A DNA stretch of 5,703 bases from Flavobacteriaceae bacterium (GTDB lineage: Bacteria > Bacteroidota > Bacteroidia > Flavobacteriales > Flavobacteriaceae): contig JADHLU010000071.1 in NCBI GenBank assembly GCA_016780435.1, positions 1 to 5,703 on the forward strand. The letters are read 5' to 3'. The stretch's first letter is position 1. Every line of letters begins with the position of its first letter. The position numbers and the translations under genes were made by a program. This document shows positions 5,386 through 5,703 of the stretch, one piece after another. Under the pieces are notes generated by a model. It worked only from the letters and a program-made list of their open reading frames with translations, did no database searches and was not told the origin of the DNA.

Positions 5386-5703
5386 CTAGCGCTCACAGTC
5401 TTCGTAATTAATGGGGCCAGGGTTTAGGGTCTTCAAGTACTGAATCAGGTAGTCGGCCGTAGTCAGCTCATAGGTGAGCGCTGGCTCACCAAAGAGCTCG
5501 GCAAACTCGTTGGTCAGGTAATCGTTAAGGGCTAAGGTGACTAGGCGATCGTTCGAAAGGGGCGCGCCGTTCTGCAGCAGCTCAATCTGATCTCCGCTTC
5601 GCTCAAGTGTAAATTCAGACGAATAACTAAAACTCACATCGATCTGTTCAAGCAGGTCTTCTAGCGCGGCCACCGACAGCTCGTAGGCCTCAAAGCCGTT
5701 GCC
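5386..5703 (-). CDS. 5'-nucleotidase family protein, C-terminal part (cut by window edge)
   Basis: This is the last 105 residues of a longer protein whose start lies beyond the right edge; the frame is open to 5703. The sequence begins GNGFEAYELSVAALEDLLEQ, matching the PF-N-x(n)-L-x-LL entry segment of the 5_nucleotid_C domain. Later it shows LERSGDQIELLQNGAPLSND and VTLALNDYLT, equivalent to the family's ING-x-PL and NDYL substrate-domain features, and it ends in a helix, TTADYLIQYLKTLNPGPINY. Members remove phosphate from nucleotides outside the cytoplasmic membrane, with the metal-binding catalytic domain at the N terminus, which is not visible here. An internal GTG at 5673 is not a credible start because homologous sequence continues upstream of it. 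Its stop codon directly abuts the stop of the phosphate transporter on the other strand. The family call is good; the substrate cannot be judged from this part. Confidence 0.8.
   Translation of the reverse strand, partial: GNGFEAYELSVAALEDLLEQIDVSFSYSSEFTLERSGDQIELLQNGAPLSNDRLVTLALNDYLTNEFAELFGEPALTYELTTADYLIQYLKTLNPGPINYEDCER

Noticed and set aside
5671..5673. GTG as the start of the 5'-nucleotidase-like gene
   Set aside because: The frame stays open to the window edge, and the upstream residues GNGFEAYELS fit the 5_nucleotid_C domain, so this is an internal Val codon of a truncated gene.

Overview
The window looks like chromosomal DNA of a Bacteroidota bacterium, probably a marine or aquatic relative of the Flavobacteriales. 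Three things point there. The family combination fits: an Acs start, a DUF4212 / VC_2705-type sodium:solute symporter pair, and a PiT transporter with a long C-terminal helical domain. None of the readable starts has a Shine-Dalgarno sequence. An exact TAnnTTTG-type promoter box (TACGTTTG) precedes the plus-strand gene. The exact genus cannot be read from the sequence.

The left part (1-2195, minus strand) is an acetate-type uptake and activation cluster. In transcription order it holds a small two-helix membrane protein of the DUF4212 family (2195-1932), a 567-residue SSS-family sodium:solute symporter (1928-225) starting only 3 nt after its partner's stop, a Rho-independent terminator-like hairpin (182-208), and the first 54 codons of acetyl-CoA synthetase (164-1, running off the window). 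The symporter pair would import a small carboxylate, most plausibly acetate, and Acs would convert it to acetyl-CoA.

The middle part (2196-3093) is regulatory DNA around one small gene (2359-2802, minus strand). The gene encodes a four-cysteine zinc ribbon followed by a helix-turn-helix, resembling the InsA half of IS1-type transposases, but with no catalytic DDE domain. Both of its flanks carry copies of a TTGTTTAAC / GTTAAACAA sequence in inverted orientation. The outermost two form an exact 11-bp inverted repeat about 640 bp apart. This is either the remnant of a small mobile element or a set of binding sites for the encoded protein. It is the least explained part of the window.

The right part (3071-5703) concerns phosphate. 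A plus-strand PiT-family inorganic phosphate transporter of 763 residues with a C-terminal PhoU-like helical domain is preceded by TACGTTTG and by a palindrome, CCGATA-TT-TATCGG, between that box and the start codon. It converges on the C-terminal part of a 5'-nucleotidase-family protein (minus strand, running off the window). The two stop codons abut with no spacer, so the two 3' ends probably overlap as transcripts. Phosphate released from nucleotides by the nucleotidase could be taken up by the transporter, although nothing in the sequence shows co-regulation.

I see no tRNA, rRNA, CRISPR array or intact insertion sequence. Most of the window is ordinary metabolic and transport genes. The zinc-ribbon/HTH gene with its flanking repeats is the one candidate for something little described.
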